In this document: positions 25,211 to 36,919 of the stretch, in pieces
Layout: each line of letters begins with the position of its first letter
How positions within the stretch are numbered: position 1 is the stretch's first letter
DNA from: Rhynchospora pubera
Lineage: Eukaryota > Streptophyta > Magnoliopsida > Poales > Cyperaceae
Direction: 5' to 3'
Length of the DNA: 64,000 nucleotides
Assembly: GCA_028095005.1 (NCBI GenBank)
Contig: CM051459.1
Span: forward strand, 119,943,431 to 120,007,430
Program-made: the position numbers and the translations under genes
The notes under the pieces: model-generated
What the model saw: the letters and a program-made list of their open reading frames with translations, nothing else
The model's database searches: none
What the model was told of the DNA's origin: nothing

Positions 25211-25222
25211 GCTCTGATACCA
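25211..25222 (-). other. Primer binding site of the copia element
   Basis: Minus-strand TGGTATCAGAGC, complementary to the 3' end of initiator tRNA-Met, two bases inside the 5' LTR. Confidence 0.9.
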
Positions 25223-25224
25223 GT

Positions 25225-25751
25225 TGTTGGGACACGCTCACAGGTGCCTAGGCACAGCGGAAGCCAAGTAAACAAGGAGGTAGTAATTTCGACAAACACG
25301 TGACGGGCATAAAACAAACCCACAAGAACAAAGCTATAATGGTACCACTTGAGAACCAAACAACAATAGCACAATCAAGCACAAGAAAATAAAGAAGAGA
25401 CACAAGATTTTACGTGGAAACCCGAAAGGGAAAAACAACGGGAGCGATCGGTGCAAATCCACTAAATCAAGAGTTTCTTACAAGTACATGGAGATCATCA
25501 AGCTATCAACCTTCCTCTCTCTCTCACTCACACTCTCACTCACTATTTGAGGTGGAATTAACAAGAGATACAAGAGAAATAGTAAACCCTAGATAGCTAG
25601 CTTGGAGAAGACAAGAGAGCTTCAAGGAGATTCGGTTCTCCTCTCTGGAATGATGCGCACATACACACTCTCATTTCCGTCCCTTTTGTTTTCTTTCCGT
25701 ATGGGCCAGCATGGGCCACGGCCCATTATCATTTGGCTTCATACAATAACA
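25225..25751 (-). repeat. 5' LTR of the 5.19-kb copia element
   Basis: 527 bp, partner of 20562-21088. Differences seen by eye are single bases such as CCTAGACAC/CCTAGGCAC and AAATAAGG/AAACAAGG, six in all. Confidence 0.95.
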
Positions 25752-25920
25752 ACCAGTACAGCTACAAGCTCATGCCAAATTATGAGTAATATACTGGTCC
25801 GTAAAAATCACAAAAAGTCCAGGTTTGTATAATTGTGTTTCAAAATCTAGTAGGTTTAGTTTATTACAAGTGATAGCTTAATCAAGAAGCATGCCTTACT
25901 AAACTGGTACCAGTCAGAAC

Positions 25921-25943
25921 TCTCTCTCTCTCTCTCTGTCTCT
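25921..25943. repeat. CT microsatellite
   Basis: About eight TC units with one G interruption, then TCTCTG. The rest of 25757-26200 has no recognised feature. Confidence 0.8.
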
Positions 25944-26203
25944 GTTAGGATCATAAAATCAAATGTAATGGTCATTTTTGTACCATATTGTGCTGGTACT
26001 TATAGTTAACATACCTCCTGAGTCATAAAAGTCCATTTTGACTTCTCTAGAATTTGAAAAGAATGAGAAGGAAGCTCCTCTTTTACCTCATTTAAGCTCA
26101 GCGGACAACCATCTAGAGAAAAATAGAAAATACTTTTAATTCAGCGAAAAAAAAGATAAAAGAAAATGAATCTGACATAATTGCAAGTACAGTATAAATA
26201 TAC

Positions 26204-26677
26204 CAGATTTATAGTCACAAAAATATAGTACAGAACTTTGTATGTGAAGCTATAAGCTACATGTAAATCATAAAGGTGAGCATCAATGCTATAGTTGTCA
26301 ACCTAAGAACAAGAAAAATAAAAGATAGTGGAATTAAAAGGTGACAACTTGAAATACCTAAAACATATTATTGCAGATATTTAAATTAAAATATACCAGA
26401 GTAGCGTCATCTGTAAGCTCATCATTTGAATCCCTGTACCGACACATGCCAAACATCAGCTGCAACACCTATTGAATCAAAAATACTAAGTAATCAATAG
26501 TACCGACACATGCCAAACATCAGCTGCAACACCTATTGTTTTCCTTTTAAAATTTTAATACATATTTTGAATTTTGGGAGACAAACACATAGATACTAGA
26601 GTTGAGAAGGAAAGCACATACCAAACAGGAGTCATTCCTTTCAGTTTGGAGTTTCATCTTTTCAAGTGCTAAATAAC
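26204..26677 (-). CDS. Possible ubiquitin-like-fold gene, partial (three exons)
   Basis: Three minus-strand exons join in one frame with GT-AG borders: 26677-26622 (YLALEKMKLQTERNDSCL), 26468-26397 (VLQLMFGMCRYRDSNDELTDDATL) and 26302-26204 (VDNYSIDAHLYDLHVAYSF...). The pattern LMFG...DDATLVDNYSID...LHVA lines up with the ubiquitin segment LIFAG...EDGRTLADYNIQ...LHLVL, so a beta-grasp fold is plausible. A fourth short exon near 26113-26083 would end at a stop within five codons. No convincing first coding exon was found; a splice donor follows a non-coding stretch near 27413 that could be a 5' leader exon. This may be a small gene, a fragment, or a non-coding transcript with a chance match. 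Confidence 0.4.
26436..26538. repeat. 39-bp direct repeat duplicating part of an exon
   Basis: GTACCGACACATGCC and the following 24 bases occur at 26436-26474 and again at 26500-26538, a 64-bp period. The repeat covers the 5' half of exon 26468-26397 with its splice acceptor, so there are two possible acceptors. Confidence 0.85.
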
Positions 26678-26699
26678 CTTCAACAGTTCAGCCTATGTA

Positions 26700-27690
26700 A
26701 ATAAGATCACTTAGTTTGCATTTCTAGAAGAGATTTGTATATACTGATGCAGACCAATCAATAATACTTGAATGTCAAACCTCAGAAATAGCACCTAATC
26801 GGCTAATTGGTACCCAAATTCAATTTGAGAAATCTGAATTAATTTCTTTCGACTTTTGAGAAAAATAAACAGCTGAAGCATAGAAGTCAGCTACGTACTG
26901 AGAGAGACCCATTCCGTGTGTACTAACGCCTCTCATTTTCTTCTGTAGCAATTCAAGAATTCATATGTTATATTTGGGATTTTAGAATTAAACATCTATA
27001 ATGATCAGTGGCAGAAACAAGATACTCGGAAATGAGAAATATTTAATTGGGTATAAATCTAATTCAGAGCATATTTATTGATTCTTCTAATGGCCTCTAT
27101 AATAAATACAAATATTCTTTACATACAAAACCTTCGAAAAAAGTAGAATATAACTATAGACCTTACTCTTTGGATGTGTTAATCAAGGGCGTTAATGGAT
27201 TGTGAAGAGAGAGGTAAGACTGAGACGGAACATGTCAGTTTTTTTTTTCTTCAATTGTAAATGATGGTCTAAGGCCTAATAGTGGCAACAAAAAGGTAAG
27301 ATACATTAAAATTCTAAAACATTGAATCAGATTCATCACATTGAAGCATTGAAACAAATAGCTCAAATTCAGACAGATTCATAACTAAACGAGAGTGAGG
27401 GGGAGGAGATACCTTGGCGCAAGAGGGGGAGAGTTACAAGTTACAACAGTGAGGGTGAGTCTGACCGTTCTATTGGGAATCGGAAATTACTTACTTCCGT
27501 AGCATCGCATTTGAGCACTCCCCTCGTCCGTCGTCCCAGCGTTTAATATATATTTTTTTTTTTTGGACAGACTTTTAATTTTTTTTTCTTTGTCACTCAC
27601 ACACGCTCGGACACTCCTCCATTTCTCCATTCTCTCTTCTATCTCTGTCTTTTTTTTTTCCCTCTTGATCTCCTTCCGCTATTTTAAAAT
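26700..27690. other. Intergenic or 5' part of the possible ubiquitin-like gene
   Basis: No firm coding exon. A short minus-strand frame from ATG at about 26941 (MRGVSTHGMGLSQYVADFYA) follows an acceptor-like CTACAG but runs into a stop without linking to the next exon. Pyrimidine-rich sequence occurs at 27547-27665. Confidence 0.4.
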
Positions 27691-27702
27691 GCCGATCCCA
27701 AC

Positions 27703-27911
27703 GGGAGGGTATCCTCTGCCAACTTTTGAGGTTGGTAGAGGGTCAACTCTTGATCCGAGCCGTTTGATGTAATCTCGACGGTTAAGATTTTTCGGGCCTA
27801 TCAATCTCAGTTACATGCACGGGGCTCCTTTAACCGTTGAGATTAGATCTAACGGTTTAGATCGGAAGTTGTCACTCTACCAACCTTAAAAGGTCGGTAG
27901 AGGATGTGATT
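27703..27911. mobile_element. Mutator-like MITE, 209 bp
   Basis: Flanked by an exact 11-bp duplication CCGATCCCAAC (27692-27702 and 27912-27922). The arms are inverted repeats: CCTCTGCCAACTTTTGAGGT against ACCTTAAAAGGTCGGTAGAGG, and GATGTAATCTCGACGGTTAA against TTAACCGTTGAGATTAGATC. The length of the duplication fits Mutator-like elements. Non-coding. Confidence 0.75.
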
Positions 27912-28117
27912 CCGATCCCAACAGCTAAATATGATCTGCATATTAAAATTTTTTTGAAAACCAACTTTTTATTTATTTTTTTTCAAATTTTCTAATTATT
28001 TTTGAACTTAAAAGGTCGATAACTAATTATATCAAAGATTTTTTAAATTTAAAAAAAAATAAAAAAAATAGTGTGCTTACGGGAGGTTAGATATAGTACA
28101 CTTAATTGTCCTTCGTA

Positions 28118-28432
28118 CACCAGAGTCATTTTCAAAATTCAAAATTTAATAGTCACTCCGAACCATTCAAGTTGTTCTCCATATTAAAAGATCCTTGGAG
28201 ACAAAATTTTATATTTTTTTCAAATTTTTTTATTATATACTATGATTTTTTTTCAAAAAATACTATAATTATAGTATTTTAGGTCCTCTAATTTGAAAAT
28301 ATCATAATATAATAATATATAGAAAAAAATTTGAAAATATAAAATTTGGTCTAAAAAGTTTATCAATATGGAAAACAATTCGATAGGTTCAAATTGATTG
28401 TTTTAATTTTTTATTTAGAAAACGACTCGGGT
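28118..28432. mobile_element. Degenerate foldback element
   Basis: Inverted arms with TTGTTCTCCATATTAAAAGA ... GGAGACAAAATTTTATATTT on the left and AAATTTGGTC ... TATCAATATGGAAAACAATT on the right, around an AT-rich loop. The arms resemble those of 7867-8632 (TTCTCCATATTG, GGAGACAAAATTTTA), so it is an older, smaller member of that family. Confidence 0.6.
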
Positions 28433-29346
28433 GTTTGGGACGATCCATACACCTAATACCAGTGTATTTTATCCATCTTCTCTTTATCTCTCAAAATTAT
28501 ATTTCGTTTCTTAAAAAAATTAATTATGAAAAAAATATTGAGCGATTCGAATTGATTGTTGTAATATGAAACATTGATATTCAATGAAATTTGATGGAAA
28601 CTCTGCCAAACATATTTGACTTTAGTATTACTCGTATTTTAGTAAAAGCAAATAAAATATAGTGTGAGAAAACTATAAAAATTACACCATTGACTATAAG
28701 AAACTTTCTTGGAGAATCATATAGTGAATTTATTGAGTTAAGATATTTATGTATTGAGAACCTAGAAATAATCAACCTAGCCAACATTGGCCGTCTATTG
28801 ATAACATACCAACAACAAAATCCTAATTATGTGGATGATATAAAAGATGACATGACATACCTAATTATATGGATGGTAAAGAAGATGACTTGACATGCCT
28901 AACTAATAAATTTGAAAACTCATCCCTCTTAAATCTTAACGGAGTATCAAATTTGTGTAATTTGGCCTATGATACATCATCATTTTAGTTATTATGCATT
29001 AATTGGGAAATGAATAGTACTCTAAACGAAGGGTAAATATCTCTGAAGAGTATTAATTGGCTAGAATTTCCGTCACCCAATTGTTTTCCTCTGGTTTACT
29101 GAGGGTTAGTACGTTAAAGAGCACCATTATAACATCAGAATAATTGTTAGCACCCTTAAGCAGTGAAAAAATTGTCAAACATATCAATTAAACCAATTTA
29201 GTATTAATGTTCAAACATCTTAAGATTACACAACTAATTGTTGATTATTACAATTTCTGTTACCCATTTTATCAGAACAGAAATTAAAATCAAATGTAAA
29301 TCTGACAAAATAAATTGACCAAACAGTTGAGTAGGTCTAATACTAA
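28433..29346. other. Intergenic and 3' flank of peroxidase B
   Basis: AT-rich; no recognised gene. Overlapping short frames at 28581-28893 on both strands are unsupported. Confidence 0.6.
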
Positions 29347-30538
29347 TTAATTAATCTTCCGGCAATTCAACCTAATCTCCCCATTTTTCCCAGTCAATGG
29401 ACTAATGTTCCCGAGCTTAACCATTGCCTTTGCGAAATCAGAGGCAAACAAAGCAGCATTGGTGCTGTATTGAGTGACCAATTTGTCCTGGGAACCACCA
29501 TTGAATAACTCTTGGTCTGAATGAAATAATCCCTTCTGGTTCACCAAATCAACATAATAAGCATTGTCGAAAGTAGTTGGGCTCTGCACATCGAGCGGGG
29601 CGAGAGTGTTGTCACCGCCAGATTGGGGGCAGGTTTGTTGCCGCAAGGTGGCGAAGCTGGCATTGATGTTCTTTTCATTAAAGATGCGGTTACGGAAGAA
29701 TAGGCAGCGTGCCTGGCCGATGGTGTGGGCTCCAGAAAGAGCAGTCATTTCACGAGCTGACAAACCTTGCGCAGAGAACATTGATACTAGAGTGGACAGG
29801 CTTGACCCGGGACCAGGCAGGTTTGAGTTTGCACCACTCAAGCTAGCAGTTCGGGCATCCCTCCTACCTAGTGGTACCTTCCAAGTGGGTCCTCCAAGCT
29901 GTATTTATTTAAAATTAATTAAGAGTAATAGATTAAAAACGTATTTCATTCTAATTCTTTAATAATTATGTCAGAATTTTAGTTGCTAAATATAACACAC
30001 ACCAAGTTGACTCCGTCACGGGCAGCTAGAGCGACAATGTCTGCACAAGAGACAGTAGCATTGCAAGATGCTTCGACTTGAGTTTTGATCGCATCGATAA
30101 CCTCAAACCCACGTACCGAGTTTGCATTGGGTCCGGCGGTCTTTTCGCCAGTGAAGGTGGCTGTGTCATCCAAGAGGATGCCTGCATCACATCCCTGTAA
30201 AACAAAACATGCATGCACAGGATTCGCTCTAAATCAGATGTCCATTACATAAAAACGAAAAATTAAGGATTAAAAATTGGTATTATTGAATCCAACAATA
30301 AGTGACAAACTGACACGGTAGCACATACATTGACAAAACAATCATGGAAAAAGAGACGAAGAATGGAAGCTCCCATTCGAGCCTCCTTGGTGATTGCTTG
30401 AGACATGACGGATCGAACAATGGTTTCGAGTTTTGGACATGTCTTTTGGTAGAAACTCGTCGACAGCTGCCCTTGAACTGAGCAAACAAGAAGAGAAAGT
30501 ACTAAAAATGCAAGAGACTTGTATGATAAAGTGGCCAT
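29347..30538 (-). CDS. Class III peroxidase, copy B, lacking a distal calcium ligand
   Basis: Same family and layout as copy A: exons 30538-30329, 30194-30003 and 29898-29347 on the minus strand, 317 residues. Signal peptide 1-23 ends CSVQG and the mature protein starts QLS. Distal R38 and H42 (RLFFHDCF), the proximal histidine in SGAHTIGQ and all eight cysteines are present. The distal calcium loop reads VNGCDAG: the usual Ser at mature position 52, a calcium ligand in horseradish peroxidase, is Gly. The other ligands D43, V46, G48 and D50 are kept. I chose the ATG at 30538 because it gives the 70-codon first exon seen in copies A and C; other in-frame ATGs lie upstream (for example MLIM, four codons before). 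Minus-strand TATA-like CTATATATAC lies about 70 bp upstream. Open throughout, so probably functional. Confidence 0.94.
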
Positions 30539-30607
30539 TATTAGCATAACTATGGGTTCTAGAAGAAAGCTTAGTTTTGAGCGAGGAGTGGATATGGTTG
30601 TGTGGGA

Positions 30608-30616
30608 GTATATATA
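30608..30616 (-). promoter_or_regulatory. TATA box of peroxidase B
   Basis: Minus-strand ACTATATATACTC, 70-80 bp upstream of the chosen ATG. A start there would include the chosen ATG and the in-frame ATG at 30550 but not the distant one near 30652. Confidence 0.6.
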
Positions 30617-30619
30617 GTT

Positions 30620-32963
30620 GACATTGACGCGTAATGATTCATGCAAAGCCAAGAAACTCTGCCGAACTCAACATGGCTTTCTTTGACTAATGTGGAGTTT
30701 GATTGTGTAAACTATTATTTATATAAGAAGATGGCGGCGATTAAAATAATAATTAAGGGACAAGTAATTTTAGGGACGATATGGAAGTATAAAACACAAG
30801 TTGCCCGCAAAGTGGTTGATGTCTGTTTGGAATTTGGACTTTGGAGTCATGGAGACTGGGGTCTTATTGGAAGGTTGGGGTCCCCACCAAATTAGATATT
30901 CTGTCTCTCCTAGCTATATGGCCTATTGTGTTCATATAGTCTAATTAGACGGCCTTATTAATTTGTCGGCTGTTCATAATCAAAGGTCATTGGTCAATTA
31001 TTGAGGTCGTTCTTGGTCGATGTTTGATAGGCTCATGATCAGTTCCTTCATATTGTGCGGTATTTCTTTCGTATGTTAAGGAGAAACTCCGACTTTTAAA
31101 ATGAACATGATTTCAGAAAAAATTGACCTCAAGAAAGAATACAAAAAGATGTGTTTTGTTTACATATGCATTTTGATTAGCCTGGATATATTTCGACCAA
31201 CACTGTAATATAATTGGTAATAGAAATGTAATTAGTATTTCGGAAGTGTTGTCCTTAAAAACTGGCTAGTGCTTAAGAAAGTGTAAGTTGGATTCCAACC
31301 ATTATTTATAGTAGTAATAAATTACAACACATTATGTTGTTTCACTAAGTAAGGGTAAATAAGGGTCTATTATATTTTCATCATTTAAATTAAAAACTTT
31401 GGATTGCGCAGTACATTTTAGCGATCAGATTGGACGGATTTTACTGACATAAAACCATACATAAAATCATATATAAAAGCATGACCAATAAATAAATAAC
31501 AGTATATATATGAAGAACATTGTTCAGTAAACAACACATTATTATATTAATAAATAAATAAATTGTTTTCAGCACAATAAAGATAAACATTACAATGATG
31601 CATGATCATATTAACATCATATTGATTTAACATATATATATATGCTTAAGACTCTCCAATAATTATAAACACGTACAAATTCAATTATATGATGCCAATC
31701 TGGTCGGGATTAACTCTGGTATATTGTATAAAATCTATAACCAAATATTCATTTATTAATTTAATTATAAAATTTTTAACTAATTAAACTTAGATTTAAA
31801 TCATTTTTTCAAACTAAATTAATTGGATCTAATGAATTATGTGAGTAAAACAAATTTTATATGAGCTCTCTGCCCTTCTTTTTTGGCACAGGCTGCCACC
31901 TTCGGTCTGTTTATTTCTCTATCTGAAAAAATAAATGAAAGAATTTGGCCTTGTTTCAACGTCCGACTCAAAACACATTATCTTCCCATTTATTTTATAA
32001 TAATGCAAATTAGAATAATAGATAGGATATTTCAGGTAAAGTGGGTCCGTGAAAGATAGATGATGGCTCACAGCTAAAGTATTCTTCCAATAGGAACTAT
32101 TCATGCAATACCTTATTAGGAAATTAGGGATACATTATTAGCTGTATTTGACCTTTTTCCAATAGCAGACGAAAATCAGGCGGGAATGACGCGCAAAAGA
32201 TCTCGCCTAGAATGGCCTATAGCTATAAAGTATAAACTAATTTTGTAATTTTCTTTTCTTTTGCTTATCTGCCATGGATAAAGGCACCCGTGGCGAATTA
32301 TATTCGACCATATCGATTTTCGGTGGACAAACCATTTCTTTTTTCAACAATATGCCACAAACAATTTGTTTCATTTCATGAAACAGACAACTTAACAATA
32401 CAAAGAGATAATCACTTAAAAGACATCTTAACTATATAAAAAAAATGACAAAGTGATGGTTTTCAACTTTGCATCCTGTAAGCCAAGTTTATTTTTCTCC
32501 ATTTGTTTGCTTTCTTGGGCAATCATATGTGACAAAAACTTTAAGTAAAACATTTTTTTTTTGGAAAATTAAATGGTTTGCCTCTTGTAAAGAATGATTG
32601 ACAATTAAGTCGCATTGTCACTTTTTATTAACCGGACGAAAAGAAATTCTTTTTTTTTTTAAACGAACCAACAAATAAAGTGCAAACAAAATATTAGTAG
32701 ATTTGTTTAATAGTTGCAAATCTAAAGTCTAATTTGGTGCAAACCAACTATTTTCGGGTACAAGTATATTTAGATTGAATAATATACATCGAATTAATTG
32801 ATACAAAACAATCATTTATTAGAGGTTAAAATTAATGTGTTTGAAATGCAATTTGGCTTTTCCTCATTAGGACAAACAATCGTTCATGGCATGACTCAAT
32901 CTCTGCTATTTGGTGGAAGTATAGAGGTTTTGGGCACAACGCAAAATATGTTCTTTAGGATTC
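30620..32963. other. Intergenic, no recognised gene
   Basis: An 84-codon frame at 30641-30895 has no recognisable domain. The rest is AT-rich DNA with short TA-rich runs (for example 31627-31642). No element borders found. Confidence 0.6.
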
Positions 32964-32974
32964 AATATGGGTAG

Positions 32975-33813
32975 TCAACGCCTTCCGGGGTTGGGTCGGA
33001 CTCTCGGGAGGTCAGATCTAAATGGGCCTATTCAAGAGTTAGACCGGGCTAGTGTTAGAGAGGCTTTTGGAAGGACCGGATTTATATGGGCTTAAATGTG
33101 AAGATTGAGTCTGACCATTTTAGGCCCTCCGAGTTTCAAGAGGTCGGACTTGAAGGGTCAACAAATGGACAATATTTTTCTTTAAAAATTTATTTGAACT
33201 GTATTTAAAATTAATAATTTTTTTATAACATATAAGAAAAATACTATAAATTTAAATATAAATTGTATACATTTATTTTTCATTATGTATAACATTTTTT
33301 AATTTTCGATCCAAATTAAAGACTTGGTTATATTATAATAATATAGAAAAAGTAAAAAAAATAGTTTAATTAACATATTAATGAATTAAAATAATTAAAA
33401 ATTTCGAATGTATAAAATAATGTAACATAAAATATGACAAATATGTATATTTTTAAAAAACTTGTATTAGCATCAAGTGAAACAATTTAAACATTATTTG
33501 AAATGATCGGTGTTGTTTTGATTAGATCAGATAGGATCTTATCTTTCATTTGAGATTGTGTCAGATTTTTCATATATTCGACCTCTCTAGATTTGGCCCT
33601 TCTTAAAGCTGGCTTCTCTAGACTCTAGCTCTTTGAAAGCATTAATTCTCTAGGCCTCTCTTCAGTTAAGATTGTGGTCTGATTCTTTCAAAATCTGGTC
33701 TCTCTAGATCATGACCCTTCTCTTATGGACTTTGAGAGTTCAGACCGGCCCTTTGTGTTAGAAGAGCTTGACCAGAAACATATCCCTGGTCAAAAGCTTT
33801 TGGATATTCACTA
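32975..33813. mobile_element. Possible non-autonomous DNA transposon, 839 bp (tentative)
   Basis: An 11-bp direct repeat AATATGGGTAG flanks the segment (32964-32974 and 33814-33824), which suggests a Mutator-like insertion. Both end regions are GC-richer, with GGTCGGACTC on the left and, inverted, GGTCTGAACTC on the right, and enclose a very AT-rich centre. No clean terminal repeat, so superfamily is uncertain. Confidence 0.4.
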
Positions 33814-33824
33814 AATATGGGTAG

Positions 33825-34549
33825 CTAGCTGTTGGCTCATCTCAAAAGACAGTAATGCAAGAATATTCAATTACTACTCCACTCCCTCCCGTCGACTGAA
33901 GAAATACTCACCTTAATCACAACATTGGTTCATCAATCGCTGATTTGACCATTTTTACTTTTTGTATTAGATCTCTTTTGTCAATTTATTTTCCTTTTTT
34001 TTCTTTCATTTTTTTTATTGTATTTTTTTTTTAATAAAATTGGTTGGTTGATTCTTGCCAACTAACCTTCAAAAAAGAGGTACAAATATGTTCAGCTCAA
34101 ATAGTACAAAACAGCTAACACCAACAGAGAATCAATATTGCTAACCTATACTGAGAAAGCTAAAAAACTTGTACAAAATAGAATCATTGACTTTATTGAA
34201 CTTTTAGCTCAAATGATGCTTACACAGCGAAGCCGCCATTTCAATCTATTCCGCAAATTAATGATCGAAAACAAAATAGTTGAGTATATAACTTGGATAA
34301 CAGCATAAAACATCACGAGTAACAATGTTAAAAAAACAAATAAAAACTTACAGTAGTATGAGAACCAGTTATTTATTTAGTGATAAAGAACAATACATCT
34401 CAAGTAAGAGGTCGAAGGTTTGAAATCCGACTGGAGGTCTTTTATAGATATTTAATTTAAAAATAAGTTGGGAGACTTGATCCCAATTTATCTTAAAAAA
34501 AAAAACTTACAGTAGTAAGAGCAACTTCTGCACCTTTATCTGCAGATTT
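33825..34549. other. Intergenic, possible decayed SINE
   Basis: At 34395-34435 CAAGTAAGAGGTCGAAGG and GTTTGAAATCCGACTGG resemble a decayed tRNA-like head, but no borders or target duplication were seen. Confidence 0.4.
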
Positions 34550-34557
34550 GCCCCAAC

Positions 34558-35110
34558 CAAAGGTTTAAATAGCGGATAGCGGGTTGGTAACGGACAATCT
34601 CATGTCATAGCGGATAGCGGTCATTTAGCGGACGCTATAGGATCATAATGGACATGTACAAATGTACTTATTTATTACATCATATACATATTTTTAGTTA
34701 AAAATTAAATATCATATTACATTAATTATATGCATGTTATGATACTTAAATTTAATACATACACTTTACAATCCATTATTGCAATAGACAAATCTCATTG
34801 TACTTAATATTATATCATGTAAGTCAGAAATATGCCAAAGCTATGTTGGTAATACTGATTTTATACTAGCAAGTAATAAATCGTGTCGCTATATATCTCT
34901 AAAATATCATTATAATGCATCTATATTTTGCTAATTTTTACTATTATAGTCACCATAAAAAAATAAAAGGCCAAAAATAAATATAATTTTTACTATTTAT
35001 CAATGAATACCGCTATAGCGGCACTTTTAGTTTAGCACCGTAGCGGTCTACCAAGTCTTACCGCTATAGCGGGGTTATTGCGGTTCATAGCGGCGCTATT
35101 TAAATCACTG
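34558..35110. mobile_element. hAT-like element, 553 bp
   Basis: Exact 8-bp duplication GCCCCAAC (34550-34557 and 35111-35118). Ends are CAAAGGTTTAAATAGCGG and, inverted, CAGTGATTTAAATAGCGCC. Both subterminal regions repeat AGCGG/CCGCT motifs; the middle is AT-rich and non-coding. Confidence 0.9.
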
Positions 35111-35118
35111 GCCCCAAC

Positions 35119-36195
35119 ACGATTTAATGCCTGTAAATCCAAAGTTAACTGACATAAAGTAAACTTATATTATTATGATCAAATTATACAATGAAAAAAC
35201 ATAAATAAAATGTAAGATAACCTGATTCATGTCATCGGAAGTAACAACTCCAAAAATGCAAGGCACTCCTATACAATGTGATTTCAATATGTTATGGCAT
35301 CAATAATTGTGCCGTTTGAATTAAGCATTGAAGTATGTTTTCTTTCTTTTTCCTATAATTTAAAGTAATGTTAATTTCTCTTTTTGGATATTTTTCTTTT
35401 CAGATGGTTGTTAAATCATTTCGATAATTGGACGAATTAATTATATATGATCATTATGATGGAGTTTTACTGGAAACTAATTATTATTTTACATATCATT
35501 TTTGTATGCTTCGAATTTAAATCGAGGTGATTCAAAATCTGTTAAAAGATCAAGAAAAGATATATAATTTTAACATTTTCTAATTTCTGTGATTCATAAT
35601 AGATAGTAATTTCTGCTGCCAATGCAAGGATATGCCCTTTCGTTTTGTCACGTACTTCGAATGTGTATAAGATGTCTATTTTTGAATAGTTTTTTTTTTT
35701 TTTTGGTATTCTAGGTATATAGGAACTACTTAAGATAATTTGATAGATTATTTCTGTGCTAAATTAGAGAATATAATCATAAGTAGCTATATGTTTGTAC
35801 TAATTCTATTAATCACTTGAAATCTAATATATTATATATCATATAAATGAACATGTTGGCGTTTTTACAAAAAATCTTAAATGGAGAAACAATTGATAAC
35901 CTAAGACCTAAGTAAAATTCAATGACTCCTCTTGCCAGCGAAAGCCAAACCTCTAAAACAAAAACTGACAAGCCGTCAAGCCCAATTAACTGCCTCCACA
36001 CTTCCTTTAACTTGTGCGTTGTTGTGCCTCATGGGCATAGCTCGTCTTTGCTTATTTTGGGTTAACTGGGGCTGAACTGCTGAAGGAATAACGGAAGATG
36101 ATTTCAGACATGAGCTAGTCTTATTCAGAGCCCATTCTGATTCAATACGTACAGCACGAATTCATGACGTTTGTGGTTCATATGATTCCTGCTGC
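35119..36195. other. Intergenic, no recognised gene
   Basis: AT-rich with a 14-base T run near 35691. The 62-codon minus frame at 35813-36001 is unsupported. Confidence 0.6.
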
Positions 36196-36508
36196 TAGGC
36201 CTGGCAAACGTGTCAAATGCACACAGAATAATTCCATTTCGTTTTCGTTTTGTTTCTGAAACGGAACAAAATAATTGTTTCATTTTCATTCTTTTTATTG
36301 AAACGGCAGGAAAAATTAGTGCCACATTCTGTTTCGTTTCTTTTTTCCATTATAGTTCTTTATTTTCGTGTTCTCTTTTGGTTAAACGGTATAATTATCT
36401 ATTTCATTTTCGTTCTGTTTTTTTGAAACGACGGACAAAATTAATGTCACATTCCGTTTCTGAAAACAGAACGGCAGCACTTTTTTTTTTCCTCTTTTGA
36501 CAGGCCTA
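36196..36508. mobile_element. hAT-like MITE without clear target duplication
   Basis: Ends are TAGGCCTGGCAAA and, inverted, TAGGCCTGTCAAAA. The body has repeated TTCGTTTTCGTT and GAAACGG motifs like the elements at 17879 and 19267. The flanking 8-mers do not match, so one edge may be damaged. Confidence 0.65.
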
Positions 36509-36919
36509 TTTTATGTCCAGAAGCACTTGCTGAATGGCTTGGAACTAGTCATATACTCATATCACATTTTTGTTTAATTATTATTATTAAGAGAAGGCCT
36601 AACCTCATTCATCCACGGAAAGAATTTTCGTAACTATTCAAATTAAATATAGATGACAATCTTCAACAATCAAACAAAATAACTGAAGTTTAGAAAAAAC
36701 ACACAAAACATAGACAAATTCTAGCAAGCAAATGCTCTCCTTTGATACATGTGTCTCAGCCCTACTATACTTCCTTAACAAAACAGAAAAAGAGGGAAAA
36801 AAACAGAGTAAGTGAAAAAAGTTATTTTGTCCAACAAACAAATGAAAAAAAAATAATAAATTTATTGCGAATTCTATAGAAAAACGAACAGACTGGAAAT
36901 GGTTACATTGAATTAATTC

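Larger units (their letters stand above)
20562..25751 (-). mobile_element. Complete Ty1/copia retrotransposon, 5.19 kb
   Basis: Two 527-bp LTRs (TGTT...AACA) bound the element, and the 5-bp target duplication ACCAG is at 20557-20561 and 25752-25756. On the minus strand the 5' LTR is followed after two bases by the initiator-tRNA-Met primer site TGGTATCAGAGC, and the 3' LTR is preceded by the polypurine tract AAGTGGGAGAT. The gag-protease-integrase-RT-RNase H order is that of copia. By eye the LTRs differ at six sites of 527 (about 1.1%), so insertion is recent: a few hundred thousand years at the commonly assumed 1.3e-8 substitutions per site per year. One stop codon breaks the polyprotein. 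Confidence 0.97.
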
